The notes beneath the pieces are model-generated. The model did not search any database and was not told the origin of the DNA. It saw only the letters and a program-made list of their open reading frames with translations. 64,000 nt of DNA from Canna indica (lineage: Eukaryota > Streptophyta > Magnoliopsida > Zingiberales > Cannaceae). Position numbers and translations under genes: made by a program. The stretch is taken from contig CP136891.1 in assembly GCA_034359265.1 (NCBI GenBank), positions 50,770,001 to 50,834,000 on the forward strand. Reading direction: 5' to 3'. This document shows positions 22,582-34,600 of this stretch, in pieces. Numbering within the stretch: position 1 is the first letter of the stretch; the number at the start of each line of letters is the position of its first letter.

Positions 22582-22614
<33 letters not shown>
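22577..22614. repeat. (ATT)n microsatellite
   Basis: About twelve uninterrupted ATT units directly before the 126-bp tandem array. Confidence 0.9.
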
Positions 22615-22616
<2 letters not shown>

Positions 22617-22619
22617 AAG

Positions 22620-23016
22620 CCAAAATCACAGGGAGCCGAGAGCGTAGGTTGAGACCACACTTGGGGTTGTTGAGGGCGTTTAGGTCGGGTCTTCAAGGGC
22701 ATTGAGGTCATAAGTAGCACTTGGGTCAAGCCGAGCTCGTGGGGAGCGTAAGGCGAGACCACGCTTGGGGTCATTGAGGGCGTTGATCTCGGGTCTTCAA
22801 GGGCACTAAGTCCATAAGTAGTGGTGATGAGGTTGAGGACTGCACTTGGGGTCAAGCTGAGCTTGCGGGGAGCGTAAGGTGAGACCACACTTGGTACATT
22901 TAGGACGTTGAGCCTAGGTCTTCAAAGGCACTAAGGTTGTAAGAAGTGGTGCTGAGGTCGAGGACCGCGCTTGCGGTCAAGTTGAGCTCGCGAGGAGCGT
23001 AAGCCAACGCCACGCT
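22620..23016. repeat. 126-bp tandem array, segment 1
   Basis: About three units of a GC-rich repeat whose landmarks are 'gaggtcgaggaccgcgcttg', 'gagctcgcggggagcgtaag', 'accacgcttggggtcgttga' and 'gggtcttcaagggcactgag'. The anchor 'gagctcg' recurs at 22733, about 22859 and 22984, giving a period of 125-126 bp. A gypsy LTR is inserted at the end of the segment within 'accacgct'. Confidence 0.85.
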
Positions 23017-25757
23017 TGTAATATCCTAGATATTTTATTTTATTTTTCCTCTTATGATTTGTGTTTGCCAGCCTAGCGGACTAGTTCAAGGTTGAGCCGA
23101 GTCAACTCATGGTCTGGTGCGAGCCTGCGAGCTCGAGTAAGTAGGATTATGAATATGACATTTTGCTTGAGTAGTTAAATTTATTTAAAGTTTATGTTGT
23201 GTATGCATAATTATTTAGCTTATGTGGATGTGCATATGTGGTTGCCAATAGTTCATCATGAGATTAGAATGAGTTAATTTAAGATAGCGGGTTCAGGTTC
23301 GGCTTGAGGCAGATGCGGGTTTGATAAGGGGCTAGTGGAGTTAGGATTGATGAGGGAATATAAAACTCACTCCCCTTGGCTTGTGGCTCTTTATTTGGAG
23401 CCACACAAGCAATAGGAGAAAGGAACAGTTGCCAGCCGCCCCCTTCCTCTCTCAAGCCGCCAGCCGCTGAGCCTTCCCTCTTCTTCCTTCCCTCTTCCTT
23501 TCCTTTCGAGCCAAGACAAGAAGAGCCAACTGGAAGCCGCTAGCCCCTCTCTCTTCCTCTCTTCCTCTCTCCAAGCCAGCGGCTTGGAGTGAGCCCCCCC
23601 CCCCTTCTCTTTTCTTTGAATTGAGCCGAATTTCTTGAAGCCGATTCGAGGGCCATTGTTCGGGGTTCTCTTCCAATCATCTTTCAAAATCTAGGTGAGT
23701 GGTTTTACCTCTCCTTTCCGGGTTTCTTTCTTGGCTTGAGCCGTTTTGGGCTATTTCTTGATTCTTGTGTTTTCTCGGCGAATCGTGGATTTTGAGTGTC
23801 GATTTCTTATGCCGAATCGTGGGAGAAGGACCAAGACCTTCCCTTTGTGGCTCGGCAGTCCTAGGTTTACCCTAGGGGTGCTCGGCCAAGGGTGAATCAT
23901 GGATGCCCTCAAGGTGTTCGGTGAAATACGTAAGTGGAAGTTTTTGGTGTTTTTGAGATCCGTATTTTATATTGCTTATGAAATCGAGTTCCTATATGTT
24001 CCAGCATGCCTTGTATGTAATATGTGATTTTAGATAAAAATCGTGTTTAAGAAAAAATTGAATCTTGAGATTGATGTCATGAGGGTTCTTGTTCTTAATG
24101 CTTGTTCTTGTTCATGATGTTATTAGTACTTGTTGTCCTTGTTGTTAAGCATGGGAATTAAGAAAATTATCTCAAGATTTATATTCTGTTTAAATGATAA
24201 TTAAGTTCTTAATTTCTGGAAATTTTGGATTTATTTCTTATGCTATGCTAAAATTTGATGTTGCTGAAATTGCATGCTGAAATGATAAATCTGTGTTGTT
24301 TTTAAATTACTTGCTGTGATGTGTGTATTTATCTGGGCATAGTCATGTAACCTATCATTTAGACCTGAAAATATAGTTTGGAAACATAGGACACACTCTA
24401 GAGACCAGATTAGGATTAGATACATCAATTTCGGGCAGAACAGTAAGCTAAAATAAAATCCTAAAATAAAATCCTAATTGTGGTGAACTAAATTTTAATT
24501 GTATAATTAAAATTGGGAAATGAGTCAGCATAATTTGTTATGAACCAACATGAGAAGTTTATGCATGAAATCAAACCACACGGATTTATGATATTACAAG
24601 TCTAGGACTTGGGGTCGATTTTAGGAGTGTTGAGACACTTTCCAATAGAATCATCCCTAAGACACCGTATGAGAGTCATGACTTAGGTCATGGTGCGCCA
24701 TATTTTTATGAATGGTGGAGAGACTCGTAGAGGAGCCGGATTACGGGCTAAGTCCAGGAGGTTGGATGGCTAATTCCCAACCTGCAGAACAAGTTCGGAG
24801 GGCCTTTCCCAATTGTTCTGGTTTGGCCTCGTGGGATAAGTTCGGAGGGCCTACCCAATTATCCCTGAGGTGGTTCGTTAAGGAATAAGTTCGGAGGGCC
24901 TACCCGATTATTCCTGGGATATCTTAGAGGAGTAAGTTCGGAGGGCCTACCTGATTACACCTATGACATCTAAAGGGGCAAGTTCAGATGGGCGAATCCC
25001 GATTGTCCCTACGCGTCTCATCGAGCAAGTTTGGAGGGTGTTTCCCGATCCCCGAATTTCTGTATACTAGGATAACTTCGGAGGGCATTCCCGATTATCC
25101 TAGTATGTGTTGTTGCCTTAGGGCATGGTAGGCTTAGACCTATTGTTCTTCACCGTATGGGTGTTGGCTGCCTTCGGGCAAGTAGTGGCCAGATGGCCTA
25201 ATAGCTAGTCACACTTTTGTGACCTTATTCCTGTAGAGTTGGATGTTATGTTATTGCTTATCTCTGTGCTATTTTATCATGGGGGTAGGTATAACCGTTC
25301 ATTGAGTTCTTTGAACTCACCCGCTGTCGTTGTTTTGTTTTATAGAGCCTGACCTATGAGGTGGGCTAGAGCATTTGGCACAGCTGGAGGGCAGAAGAGC
25401 CGCATGATCTCATAGCAGTCCTTGTTATGATCGTAGTCGAGTCTTTTGGTAGTGGTTATGCACCTTTATTGGTTTGATTTGGAGTTGTAGCCCCTGATGG
25501 CATTTATGTCATTTATTTCAGACTTTATTGTATCTGGACTTTTAAAATGTTGAACTTAATTTGTTATTTTCGCACTTTACGTATCAGTTAAACTATTTGA
25601 AATAAACTCTATTTTGGTTTGCTTTTCATTTGAAATGAAATGTGTTATTTCGTTCCGCTATTATTTATTTATTGAGTTGGCATGTGCATGGGTTAGGCTA
25701 CGGGGTATAGGCACATATACCCTGGCCGATCACGTGACCCTAAGTTGGGGCGTGACA
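23017..25757 (+). mobile_element. Gypsy solo LTR F2 (2741 bp)
   Basis: Same family as F1: it starts TGTAATATCC and ends GTGACA. The flanking 5-mers ACGCT (23012-23016) and ACTCT (25758-25762) differ by one base. The uninterrupted array has ACGCT at this place, so the right copy has mutated. The TATA box is at 23359-23365. The hairpin row is at 24785-25106. It has no internal coding region. It is inserted in the 126-bp array. Confidence 0.88.
24785..25106 (+). repeat. Row of hairpins in LTR F2
   Basis: Stems are CAGAACAA/TTGTTCTG (24785, 24813), GGGATAA/TTATCCC (24833, 24859), AGGAATAA/TTATTCCT (24881, 24908), GGAGTAA/TTACACC (one mismatch, 24929, 24955), AGGGGCAA/TTGTCCCT (one G-U pair, 24974, 25003), a broken GAGCAA unit near 25023, and ATACTAGGATAA/TTATCCTAGTAT (25064, 25095). 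Loop cores match those in F1. The first stem differs from F1 by a compensated change: A24786-T24819 replaces G18838-C18871. Confidence 0.85.
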
Positions 25758-25919
25758 ACTCTTGTGGTTGTTGAGGGTGTTGAGGCTAGGTCTTCAAGGG
25801 CATTGAGGCTATAAGTACTAGCATTGAGATCGAGGACCGCGCTTGGGGTCAAGTCGAGCTCGCAGGGAGCATAAGGCAAGACCACTCTTGGGATCGTTGG
25901 GGTCAAGCCGAGCATAAGG
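25758..25919. repeat. 126-bp tandem array, segment 2
   Basis: A little over one unit continues the array after LTR F2, with the same landmarks ('cttgtggttgttgagggtg', 'gaccgcgcttggggtcaag'). It is cut by the next LTR within 'agcataagg'. Confidence 0.85.
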
Positions 25920-28464
25920 TGTAAGACCCAGGAAAATATTTCCTAATATAAAATCTATTTTGGTGCAGCGCGCCGAGTCCGGGGGTAGTCGAGTCGAGCC
26001 TTAGGATCGTCTCGAGTGAAAAGGTATGACTCAATTAATGATTCATGGAATTTATTTGGGTGATTAGCTTTCCTTTTATGAAATCATGCCTTAAATTAAG
26101 TTAACTCGAGTCATATTATGGTTTAAGTCAGAACCCAAGTTGAGTTCGGGTTTAGTCGAGGTTTGAGTGCGACTTAAGTGAGTCAAGAGGCCTTAATTGG
26201 AAATCTAGAAGAGGGATTAAAACCCTCATCTTGCAGCCGTGCGGCTCATCCATTGAACCGCACAAGGTTACCTAAGGGGAGTGAGGAAGAGGAGCAAGGT
26301 GAAGCTTGGGGCTTGGATCGATCCGGGTTTCACGTCGTCGCCGAAAAAATTTCAAGTAGTCGCCACCCGATCCTTGTTTCTCTGCAATCTATGTGAGTGG
26401 TTAAGTTTTGAAGCTTGGGGGAGGCGGGTGGCCGAACCCTAGATGAGATAGGTTGAGTTCTCGTGATCTTTTCGACGAATCTTGATTTCAATTATATATG
26501 TTCACTGTTTTATGAAATTTCTTGTCGGAATTCGTTGTTTCTTCGTCAATTTGTAAGATTTTAGGGCTGTCGAATCATGGGAAAAGGGGAAAGGTTATGC
26601 CAAAACTTTCCCCGATTCCCTTGATGGCAAGGAAGCCCTTATGTGACCTTAGATTAAGGTTTGATGTAGTTTCACTTGTATGTCTCTCACATTATGAAGC
26701 ATGTCTTCCCTAGGAATCCCTTGGAATGGCCAAATGAACCCTACAACTCATGAAGAGGGTTCGGCCAAGGGTGAGGGAAGGGTACATTAGTTCATTAGCA
26801 TTTAAATTATATTCGGAATTGAAGAGATAGAAGTATAGCTAGAGTCTCCTCCCTCTTCTCCTACCATAAGGGTCATAGCCGAGTAAGGTCTTCCTTGCTC
26901 ATGGTTCGGCCAAGGCTAGGGAGGGGAGAAGAGATTAGCTTTAGATGGAAAATTCATGACTATAAGGATCATACATAGAGATATGACAATACTTAGGAAG
27001 AACACCAAAAATAGCAAGTAGCTTGATTGATTTGAAATTGTAGGAATGCTAGTCTTGTAACCATCCTTAGCATTAGATCTTTAAACTTTGAATGTTAAAA
27101 TTGTTACCATGTTTTGTATTTCCTACATGTTATTTGAATCATTACTACCTTGCCATGCTGGATAGTTGTTCCTTATTGTGCTAAAATTTCTAAGGTAGTA
27201 TAAGGTTGTTATATATATATACATTGAGGCCATATATGATGAAGGTATAATATTTGAATATTTTTCTTTGAATTATACATGCTGCCCTAAATGTTCTTGG
27301 GCAGAATTACAAGGTTGACACACGGAATTCCTCACCCAAGGCAGTGTAGGAGGTTAGGTAACATGTAAGGCATCACTAGACGTTCATTGCACTTATATGG
27401 AAACTTAGTTAGGAGACGATAACACTTCTATGACTTCTTGTATACTTTTGGAAACTTAGAACTCGTAGGTGTTCATATCTTGAAAGGGAAGCATAAATTG
27501 TCGACCCTGTAGCCGGATTAAGGCCAGATACGGACAAAGGCCTAAGGTGTATATATGGAAACCCTAGGATATTGATTGTGTGATGTGTTTGAGATGGTTC
27601 GCCGAGGAGCGTGGAGGTCGAAAATGACCAATGCTTAGCTCGGCCAGTATTGGGTCTAGAGGTGCGCCAGCGGGCCCGTTAGGTGCTAGACCCCAGTTGG
27701 GTGGGACTAGCTATCCTTACCACGGATGGTGTCCGAAGACTAGTGGACCATCCTAGTCGATGGCCCGGGATTGTTTGCTTATATCTTGAGATGATGTGGC
27801 CGATGTCCAGTATGATACTACCTGATATGGTAGGGACGGCTGTAGCCGGGATTATTTCTATAAGTAGGCCCAAGGGCCGAATGCCGATGGCTTGATAAGC
27901 CGAGATGGCAGGTTATCACGTTCAGTTGATACGGATGAACCCGTTGGGGGTCGATAATCGCATTAGAAATAAATTTTACCTCCTTGTACATTTCTTCTAT
28001 TGCCCTGTATGATATATGCATGACTGAGGCTTGTGTGGAGGTTTATTTGAGCCACTCACTGAGTCCCAAGTGGACTCACAGTTTCTTTCTATTTTGCAGA
28101 GCATGAGCAGTAGTTTGGTATGTCGACATGGTACAGCTGGTGGGCAGGAGGCGGTGCCGTATCTCGTAGCGGCGTCCTTGAGTCTTAGACTAGTGCTTAG
28201 TTATGTTGGTTTTGTTTCTACATTGACATTTGAAATTGAAAAAGGATTGTAAAACTTGTTATTTGAGCATTTGGTTATTTGATGTTGATGTTCCTTCGTG
28301 TTTTGGAAAAACTTATAGATTGTGACTTGAAAACTTTTTATAAAGTATGTTGAGTTTTCTTTCATTCGCTATGTCTTGATTTTGTTAATGTCAGTGTAGA
28401 TAGTAGGCTACAGGGCAGGATGTAGGCCCTGGCCGGTCACACTACCCTTAGTTCGGGTGTGACA
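25920..28464 (+). mobile_element. Gypsy solo LTR, D family (2545 bp)
   Basis: Starts TGTAAGACCC, ends GTGTGACA, with the perfect 5-bp duplication TAAGG (25915-25919 and 28465-28469). It is a sister of the 5' LTR of gypsy element D at 45286-47639: same start and end, and a shared block with the inverted repeat GACTAG...CTAGTC (27738 and 27753 here, 46935 and 46949 in D). No gag or pol is present. Confidence 0.9.
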
Positions 28465-28504
28465 TAAGGCAAACCCGAGTCTTCAAGGGCACTGAGGCCT
28501 TAAG
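28465..28504. repeat. 126-bp tandem array, segment 3
   Basis: A short piece ('cgagtcttcaagggcactga') continues the array between two LTR insertions. About 35 bp of the unit is missing compared with other units. Confidence 0.8.
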
Positions 28505-29559
28505 TATTGGCCTAAGGTTTTCAACTTGGTCTTAATCTCAGTTTTGATGATAACAAACATGAAACTAATGATTTCATGGAGAATTATTTTTAGGTTCCAT
28601 ATCGGTTAGCGCACGGTGTCCACGATCAGAAATATCAGAGAAATCAGAAAATCGAAAGGACATTGGTCGATGCACTCGGACTCATCGAGAAGTTGGAGTC
28701 TACGTTTAGGGTGTTTAGATAAATTATAAAATCCTCATTATGATGCAAAGACTCCTAAAGAACCAAACCCAAAATTCAAAACCCGAATCGAAGAAAGAAC
28801 CCAGCTTGAACTCAACCATAAAGTATAGGTACAAAAGGTAGAGTATCAGTACTTTACGGCTGACCGACAAGGGTCTTAAATCCACATAAGCCTCCGGTCG
28901 AATGACCGGTCGCTCGTCCGATCGACCGGTCCATCGACTGTCGATCGATCGGCGAGCAGTAACGGCTCTATTAATTTTGAGCCATTATGTGGTATTTCAC
29001 CCGAGCCCACTTCATGGCTCCTTATATATTTGAGAACCCAGCCTTCCTTACACCTCTCAACCATTATTGAGCCATTATATGTGATCATAAAGCTTTGATT
29101 GAGTCACTTTCATCTCAAAAACCTAGTTTCTTCATCTATACCTGATTGAGCCTTTATTCTTCATCGATTCATCATTTTGAGTCATCAAGAGGACTAGGGA
29201 TTCGTGTTTCGAGCTAAGTATACTTTGTTTAGTATTTTGTTACATTTACTTGTATATTTTCTTGTTTATTTTATTGTATTTGAGCTTATGATGACCTGGA
29301 TTGTTATGTAACGTTTGGTGCATTACTTTTCGGATTACCAAGCAATCTAGATTACTTTTCAGATAGATTGCCACTAAAAAGATTGCCGGTAATGTAGAAT
29401 ATAGTGTTTGGTATGCACAAATAATATTATGATAAGATTGCTAAAATTCATATAGACATATTTGGTATAACAAATATATTACCAAGTAATGATATATACT
29501 TTTCAAAAATATCCTTTTCACAAATATATTATAATATTATAATTAATCATATTATATTA

Positions 29560-29705
29560 TATAACATAATAAATTATGTAATATAATATATAATATATAT
29601 AATATAATATAATATAATATAATATATATATATATTATATATATTATAATATTATAGTATAATATTATTATTATATTATTATTATATAATATAATATTAT
29701 TATAT
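29560..29705. repeat. AT-only (TAATA)n-like satellite DNA, left arm
   Basis: A run of degenerate 'ataatataat' units; a similar run is at 36690-36830 in the right arm. It is simple-sequence DNA with no coding capacity. Confidence 0.8.
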
Positions 29706-30208
29706 TATATTTGAGTTTTTTCTCATTTGTGACATTTATTTTTATTTATTTCAATTAGATTATATAATTTTACATTTGTTTCAATTGAATCCCGCCGTTT
29801 AATTTCCATCAGCATTCCCGTTAAATAGATGACGTGGCTTGCTGACATGTAATAAAAAATATTTTTTTTAATATTAATTTATTATAAATTAAAAACTTAA
29901 GTTAAAAGGTCCATCTCTCTTATTTTGGTTCCCACATCTCTCTCTCGATAATCCATGTTGCTCCTGCTGCCTTTCCACCGCCGACCACCTCAACGTCAGC
30001 GCCCGCAACCCAAACAAGAAGCTCGTCTACCTCTACGATCCCATCTTCGTCTCTATTGCTTCCGGCGGCGTCGACGTTGCTGACGACTCGTTCACCGCGT
30101 TCATCCAGGACACCGGGAGCTCCACCCTGCTATCCACCGTCGCATCGAGCTCCACCCTGCTATCCACCGTTGCAGTTCCAAAAACGTGAACGTCGCTAAT
30201 GGCTCGTT
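29706..30208. repeat. Left arm of long inverted repeat
   Basis: This segment is the reverse complement of 36172-36660 at roughly 80% by eye. Both arms begin with 'tctcatttgtg' and run through 'acatttgtttcaattgaat', 'aacttaagttaa', a leader, and an NHL-type coding fragment. The left arm has an extra 34-bp tandem repeat ('gagctccaccctgctatcca' twice, 30117-30174). Confidence 0.8.
29991..30141 (+). pseudogene. Captured NDR1/HIN1-like (LEA_2) protein fragment, left arm
   Basis: The frame reads SARNPNKKLVYLYDPIF, then VDVADDSFTAFIQD and STLLSTV. The RNPNKK...YYD-like strand is the hallmark of the LEA_2 domain of plant NHL proteins, membrane-anchored proteins linked to defence and stress. Only about 50 residues are present, without the N-terminal membrane segment. 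An inverted second copy is in the right arm at 36226-36372. Confidence 0.65.
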
Positions 30209-31240
30209 CATCTCCCTGTAAGCCTTGGCGTGCGACACAGAGACAGCCGAGGTGTGCCCCCAGCAGCTGCTCCGAGAGAAAGAAATGCCAATGAAAGGAA
30301 AGAGGTGAATCTAGAAGGAATGCCAATGAAAGGAAAAAATTAATATCTCATTTTCTTCCTGTTTCTCTCATGTGATTAGATGCTACGAGATAAAAGCAGC
30401 TACTCTGCTCCATTGTCAAAAAAGGTGAGAGAGAAAGATAGAAACAAAATAGTACAGAAGCTAACTGAACGAGAACATGCATGAACGAGTAGGAGCGAGA
30501 AGCAAGAGAAGAGAAGAAAATGGAGAAGAGCCAGTGATGGATGAGGACAATATATACCAGTGTGAGCGAAATGCTTCTGCGCCGCTGCAATTACATTTGC
30601 GAGAAGATAGGAAGAGACCAACGAGAAGAAGCCGCTAACGCAGGCGACTTTGCACTGGGTCTACTGCTGATAGCTAGCGATGTGGTGATGGTGGACTACT
30701 GGCAGCAAAATGCAGCACATTTATAGAGGTTACTTCACTTTTATCATTTGATCGATGTCACCTTCTCTATTTTTCATTTGATGTCCTTATTCTTTTACGA
30801 CCACACACAACCTTTACCGGGCAATCAATCACCATGTCATTCCTTCTCTTCTCTGCTCTCTCTCTTACTGAAGAACACTCTTTGAACAAGTCTTGAGGGC
30901 TTACTGTTATGAGTCAAAAGGTCCTCATGACAAGGCAGGTGTGTGTTGACCTCATCAGGCCGCAACCTACCTATGCACGCGAGCTCATCCGGTGACGACT
31001 CGTTCATCCACATGCAGATTGTAGGCCCGTGTCCCCGCCGCGCTCACGGGCACACGATGACCATGGGTGCAACAAATCCCTCATGTGAACAATCCGAGCT
31101 ATGTGATGAAACTAATTGACGAGCACAAGCACATGGACGAGCAGCACCAGCAATGGACTAGCTTCGTCAAATATGCATTAAATAATAATAATCCTGCGAC
31201 GGCGACAGCGATGGACGAGCAACACTAGCTGCTGAAGGTA
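30209..31240. other. Interior of composite element, no gene recognised
   Basis: Mixed sequence with several short frames on both strands, none with recognisable domains. The GC-rich part at 30950-31240 may hold further captured exon pieces: a Met/Asp/Gln/His-rich frame is open near 31085-31230. I cannot name a source gene. Confidence 0.4.
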
Positions 31241-31257
31241 GGCGGAGATGTCTGTAC

Positions 31258-31311
31258 ACCCGTTTTGGGAGCACCACCTCCCGCTGATCGACGCACAGCT
31301 CGCGTAGTCGC
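31258..31311 (+). pseudogene. Captured class II KNOX gene fragment, part 1
   Basis: The frame reads HHLPLIDAQLA, stop, S up to the copia insertion, and continues after it at 35938. LPLIDAQLAQS is a conserved piece of the KNOX1 region of class II KNOTTED-like homeobox proteins (KNAT7 group). The stop is TAG where the family has Gln (CAG). Confidence 0.65.
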
Positions 31312-31599
31312 TGTTGAGGTTAACTCATATTCATGGGTTGTTACCTCAACTATAAGTAATGACTTACTGTTTAGAAGTTAAAGTTGGTAAGCAGATTATC
31401 AATCTTATTGTTACTTAGTTCAAGATGAGTTGCTGTAGTATAAAAAGATGTATCTTGAAAAGTTGTAAAGGTGACTACTGTTCTTATAGTCACTTCAGTG
31501 TAAAGCTTTCCTTTCAATATATCTCCTTCTCTGTTTTCTTCACCTTCGAAGTCTACTTTTCATCTTTCATACACAGTATTATCTTCTTTTCTGGGAACA
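31312..31599 (+). repeat. 5' LTR of the nearly intact copia element
   Basis: 288 bp, TG...CA, with a TATA box TATAAAAA at 31439-31446. It lacks a 39-bp block present in the 3' LTR. Confidence 0.92.
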
Positions 31600-31617
31600 A
31601 GTGGTATCAGAGCCATT
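31600..31617 (+). promoter_or_regulatory. Primer-binding site (initiator tRNA-Met type)
   Basis: AGTGGTATCAGAGCC directly after the LTR. TGGTATCAGAGC is the usual complement to the 3' end of plant initiator tRNA-Met and primes minus-strand synthesis. Confidence 0.85.
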
Positions 31618-31627
31618 ATAGTCTAAG

Positions 31628-34600
31628 ATGGCAGCTGCAGCTGCAGGTCAAGTAAATCCATCTGTACCAAAGTTTGACGGAGTAGAATATGAAGATTGGA
31701 GTATTATGATGAGAACGTTCTTCATCTCTCAGGATCTTTGGGAATTGGTGAATACTGGTTTTTCTGAAGATGGATTGTCAGCTGGAACTCTTTGGGAGAC
31801 CAGGAAAAGAGATGCCAAAGCGTTGAGCCACATCTAGCAAGCTGTTGATTCCAAAGTCTTCAAAAGAATCAACTCTGCTGAGACATCCCATGATGCCTGG
31901 AATATTCTCAAGATCACATATCAAGGTACGACTAAAGTCCAAAAAGTCAAGCGACAAACCTTGAGGCGACAGTTTGAAAGCCTGTATATGAAGGAAGAAG
32001 AAGATATTAATCTCTACTACTCACGAGTAATGGAGATGGTAAATCAGATGCGCAGGTACGGTGAAGAAGTAACTGAACTACGCATTGTAGAAAAAATTAT
32101 TCGGAGCATGCCGGAGAAATACGACCATATCTGTGCAGCGATTGAAGAAGGAAATGATACGAAGGAGATGACCTCTGATGAGCTTCTTGGTTCTCTCTTG
32201 TCTCATTTTGAAAGAATCAAGAGACATGAAGAAAAGAAAATAGAGCAAGCACTCAAAACTCAGCACAGAGAAGATTGGCGAAAAGGAGCAAGCAAGAAAC
32301 CACAACATAAATGGAATAATAAGGGAAAAGCTCAAGTTGAAGATACAACCTCTGATGATTCCGAGTCTGGAAAAGAAAACAAAGGTCAGTCAAATGATAC
32401 AAATAATCTTGGATTTATGAATAGGAAAAGAATACAATGTTTTTATTGCAAGAGGTTCGGCGACATTGAAAGATTCTGCCGACTTAAAGCAAAACATGTT
32501 AATCATGCAAACTTGGCTGAGGAAAAACAAGATGATGAAGTTTTGTTGATGGCAAGTATTCAAGAAATCAAGACTGACAATTGGTATTTGGATAGTGGTT
32601 GTAGTAATCACATGACAACAGAAGAAAATCGCTTTCTTTTTCTTGATCAATCACACATTGCAAGCGTGAAGTTTGGTGATGGAACCATTCGGAAGGCTTT
32701 GGGAAAGGGAGATATCTGTGTAGATGATCAAATGAAGAAAATAATAAAAAATGTGTTGTACGTACCTGATCTGGACTCAAATCTTTTAAGTGTTGGACAA
32801 CTCATGAAGGAAGGATTTACTCTAGTATTTGAAGGTAATTTCTGCACTGTCTACACTGATAGTACTAGAAAAGTTGAATTGATCAAAGTAGCTATAGCCA
32901 GAAACAATCTTTTCTCTTTCAATCCGCATGAAACCAGCTGTGCACTTAAAGCTGAAGTTTATGATACTGATAAGCTGTGGCTTTGTCGATATGGACACAT
33001 TAACATTGACTATTTGAAGAAGCTGACAGATGACTCCATGGTGATTGGAATGAACAAGCTCAAGGGACATTTGTGTAGTCACTATGAAAGCTGTGTTCAT
33101 GGAAAAATGCACAGGAGTTCATTTCCAAAAATGGCTAGTTACAGAGCTACAGAACCTCTAGAATTGATACATTCAGACATTTGTGGTCCATTGCAGGAGG
33201 AATCGTTCAGTGGTAAGCGATACTTTATCCTCTTTATAGATGATTTTAGTAGATTTACCTGGATCGATTTTATTCAGTGCAAAAGTGAAGCTTCTGACAA
33301 ATTTAAGGAGTTTAAGACTTAGGTGGAAAATGAACTGAGTAAATCTATTAAAACTCTCAGAACTGATAGAGGGGGAGAATATTTGTCAAGAAATTTTGAA
33401 ATGTTCTGTAAACAAAATGGGATCAAAAGACAACTTACTACAGCATACTCGCCTCAGCAAAATGGAGTCGCTGAGAGGCGTAATCGGTGTGTTATTGAAA
33501 TGACTAAGTGTATGCTGAAAGAAAAATGCTTACCCAAGTCTTTTTGGGCCGAAGCAGCGCAAACTGCTGTATACCTGTTAAATAGATGCTATTCATCTGC
33601 TGTTTTTAATATGACTCCTTTTGAATCATTGTACAAGCACAAACCCAAAGTTAATCACCTTAGGGTGTTTGGAAGCATTGTGTATGTATTGACACCCAGC
33701 ATTCTTAGGAGAAAGCTAGATGAAAACTGCACATGTTGCATCTTGGTTGGTTATAGTCAGGAATCAAAAGCTTATAGAATTTATGATCCTAATTCAAAGA
33801 AACTTTTGGTTAGTAGAGATGTTCTTATTGATGAAAATAAAGCTTGGATATGGAATGATGCAGAAAATATCGATGGGAAGTTGCAGATATCTACTGTGAT
33901 TGAGTCTGAAGCGGAAAATATGATGGAAGAGAGCAATAATTCCCAGTCACCTATCATCACAAATGATCAACAGAATGTTTCAGAGTCTGAATTTGAAGAT
34001 GAAAGAGCTAATGCTAGATACAGAACTCTGCAGGACTTGTATGAACATACTCAGGTATGTAATACTGCGCAAGTAAGTGAACCTGTTAACTTTTTTGAAG
34101 CTGTTAAAAATCCGAAATGGAAGAAAGCCATGTTAAAGGAAATTGATTCAATTGAAAAACATAATACTTGGCAGCTTGTAGAATTACCAGAAGGCAAGCT
34201 AGCTGTGGGATTGAAATGGATTTTTAAAGTAAAATTTAATTCTGATGGTTCTGTATCTAGGTATAAGGCCAGATTAGTGGCCAAGGGTTTTATGCAGAGT
34301 GAGGGAATCGATTATAAAGAAACCTTTGCTCCTATTGCTCGAATTGAAACAATCAGGACTCTGCTTGCATATGCCACTGTAAGAAGATGGGAGATTTATC
34401 AACTCGACGTAAAATCTGCATTTCTAAACGGAGATTTGATTGAGGAGGTCTACGTTCAGCAACCTGAAGGGTTTGTTCGTGAAGAAGGGAAGGTATATCT
34501 TCTCAAAAAAGCTCTATATGGATTAAAATAGGCACCACGTGCCTGGTATTCCAAAATTGACAATTACTTTATTAATCATGGTCTTGAAAGGAGTATACAT

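Noticed and set aside
31600..31617. tRNA gene
   Set aside because: The tRNA-like sequence is only the short complement at retrotransposon primer-binding sites. No cloverleaf is present.
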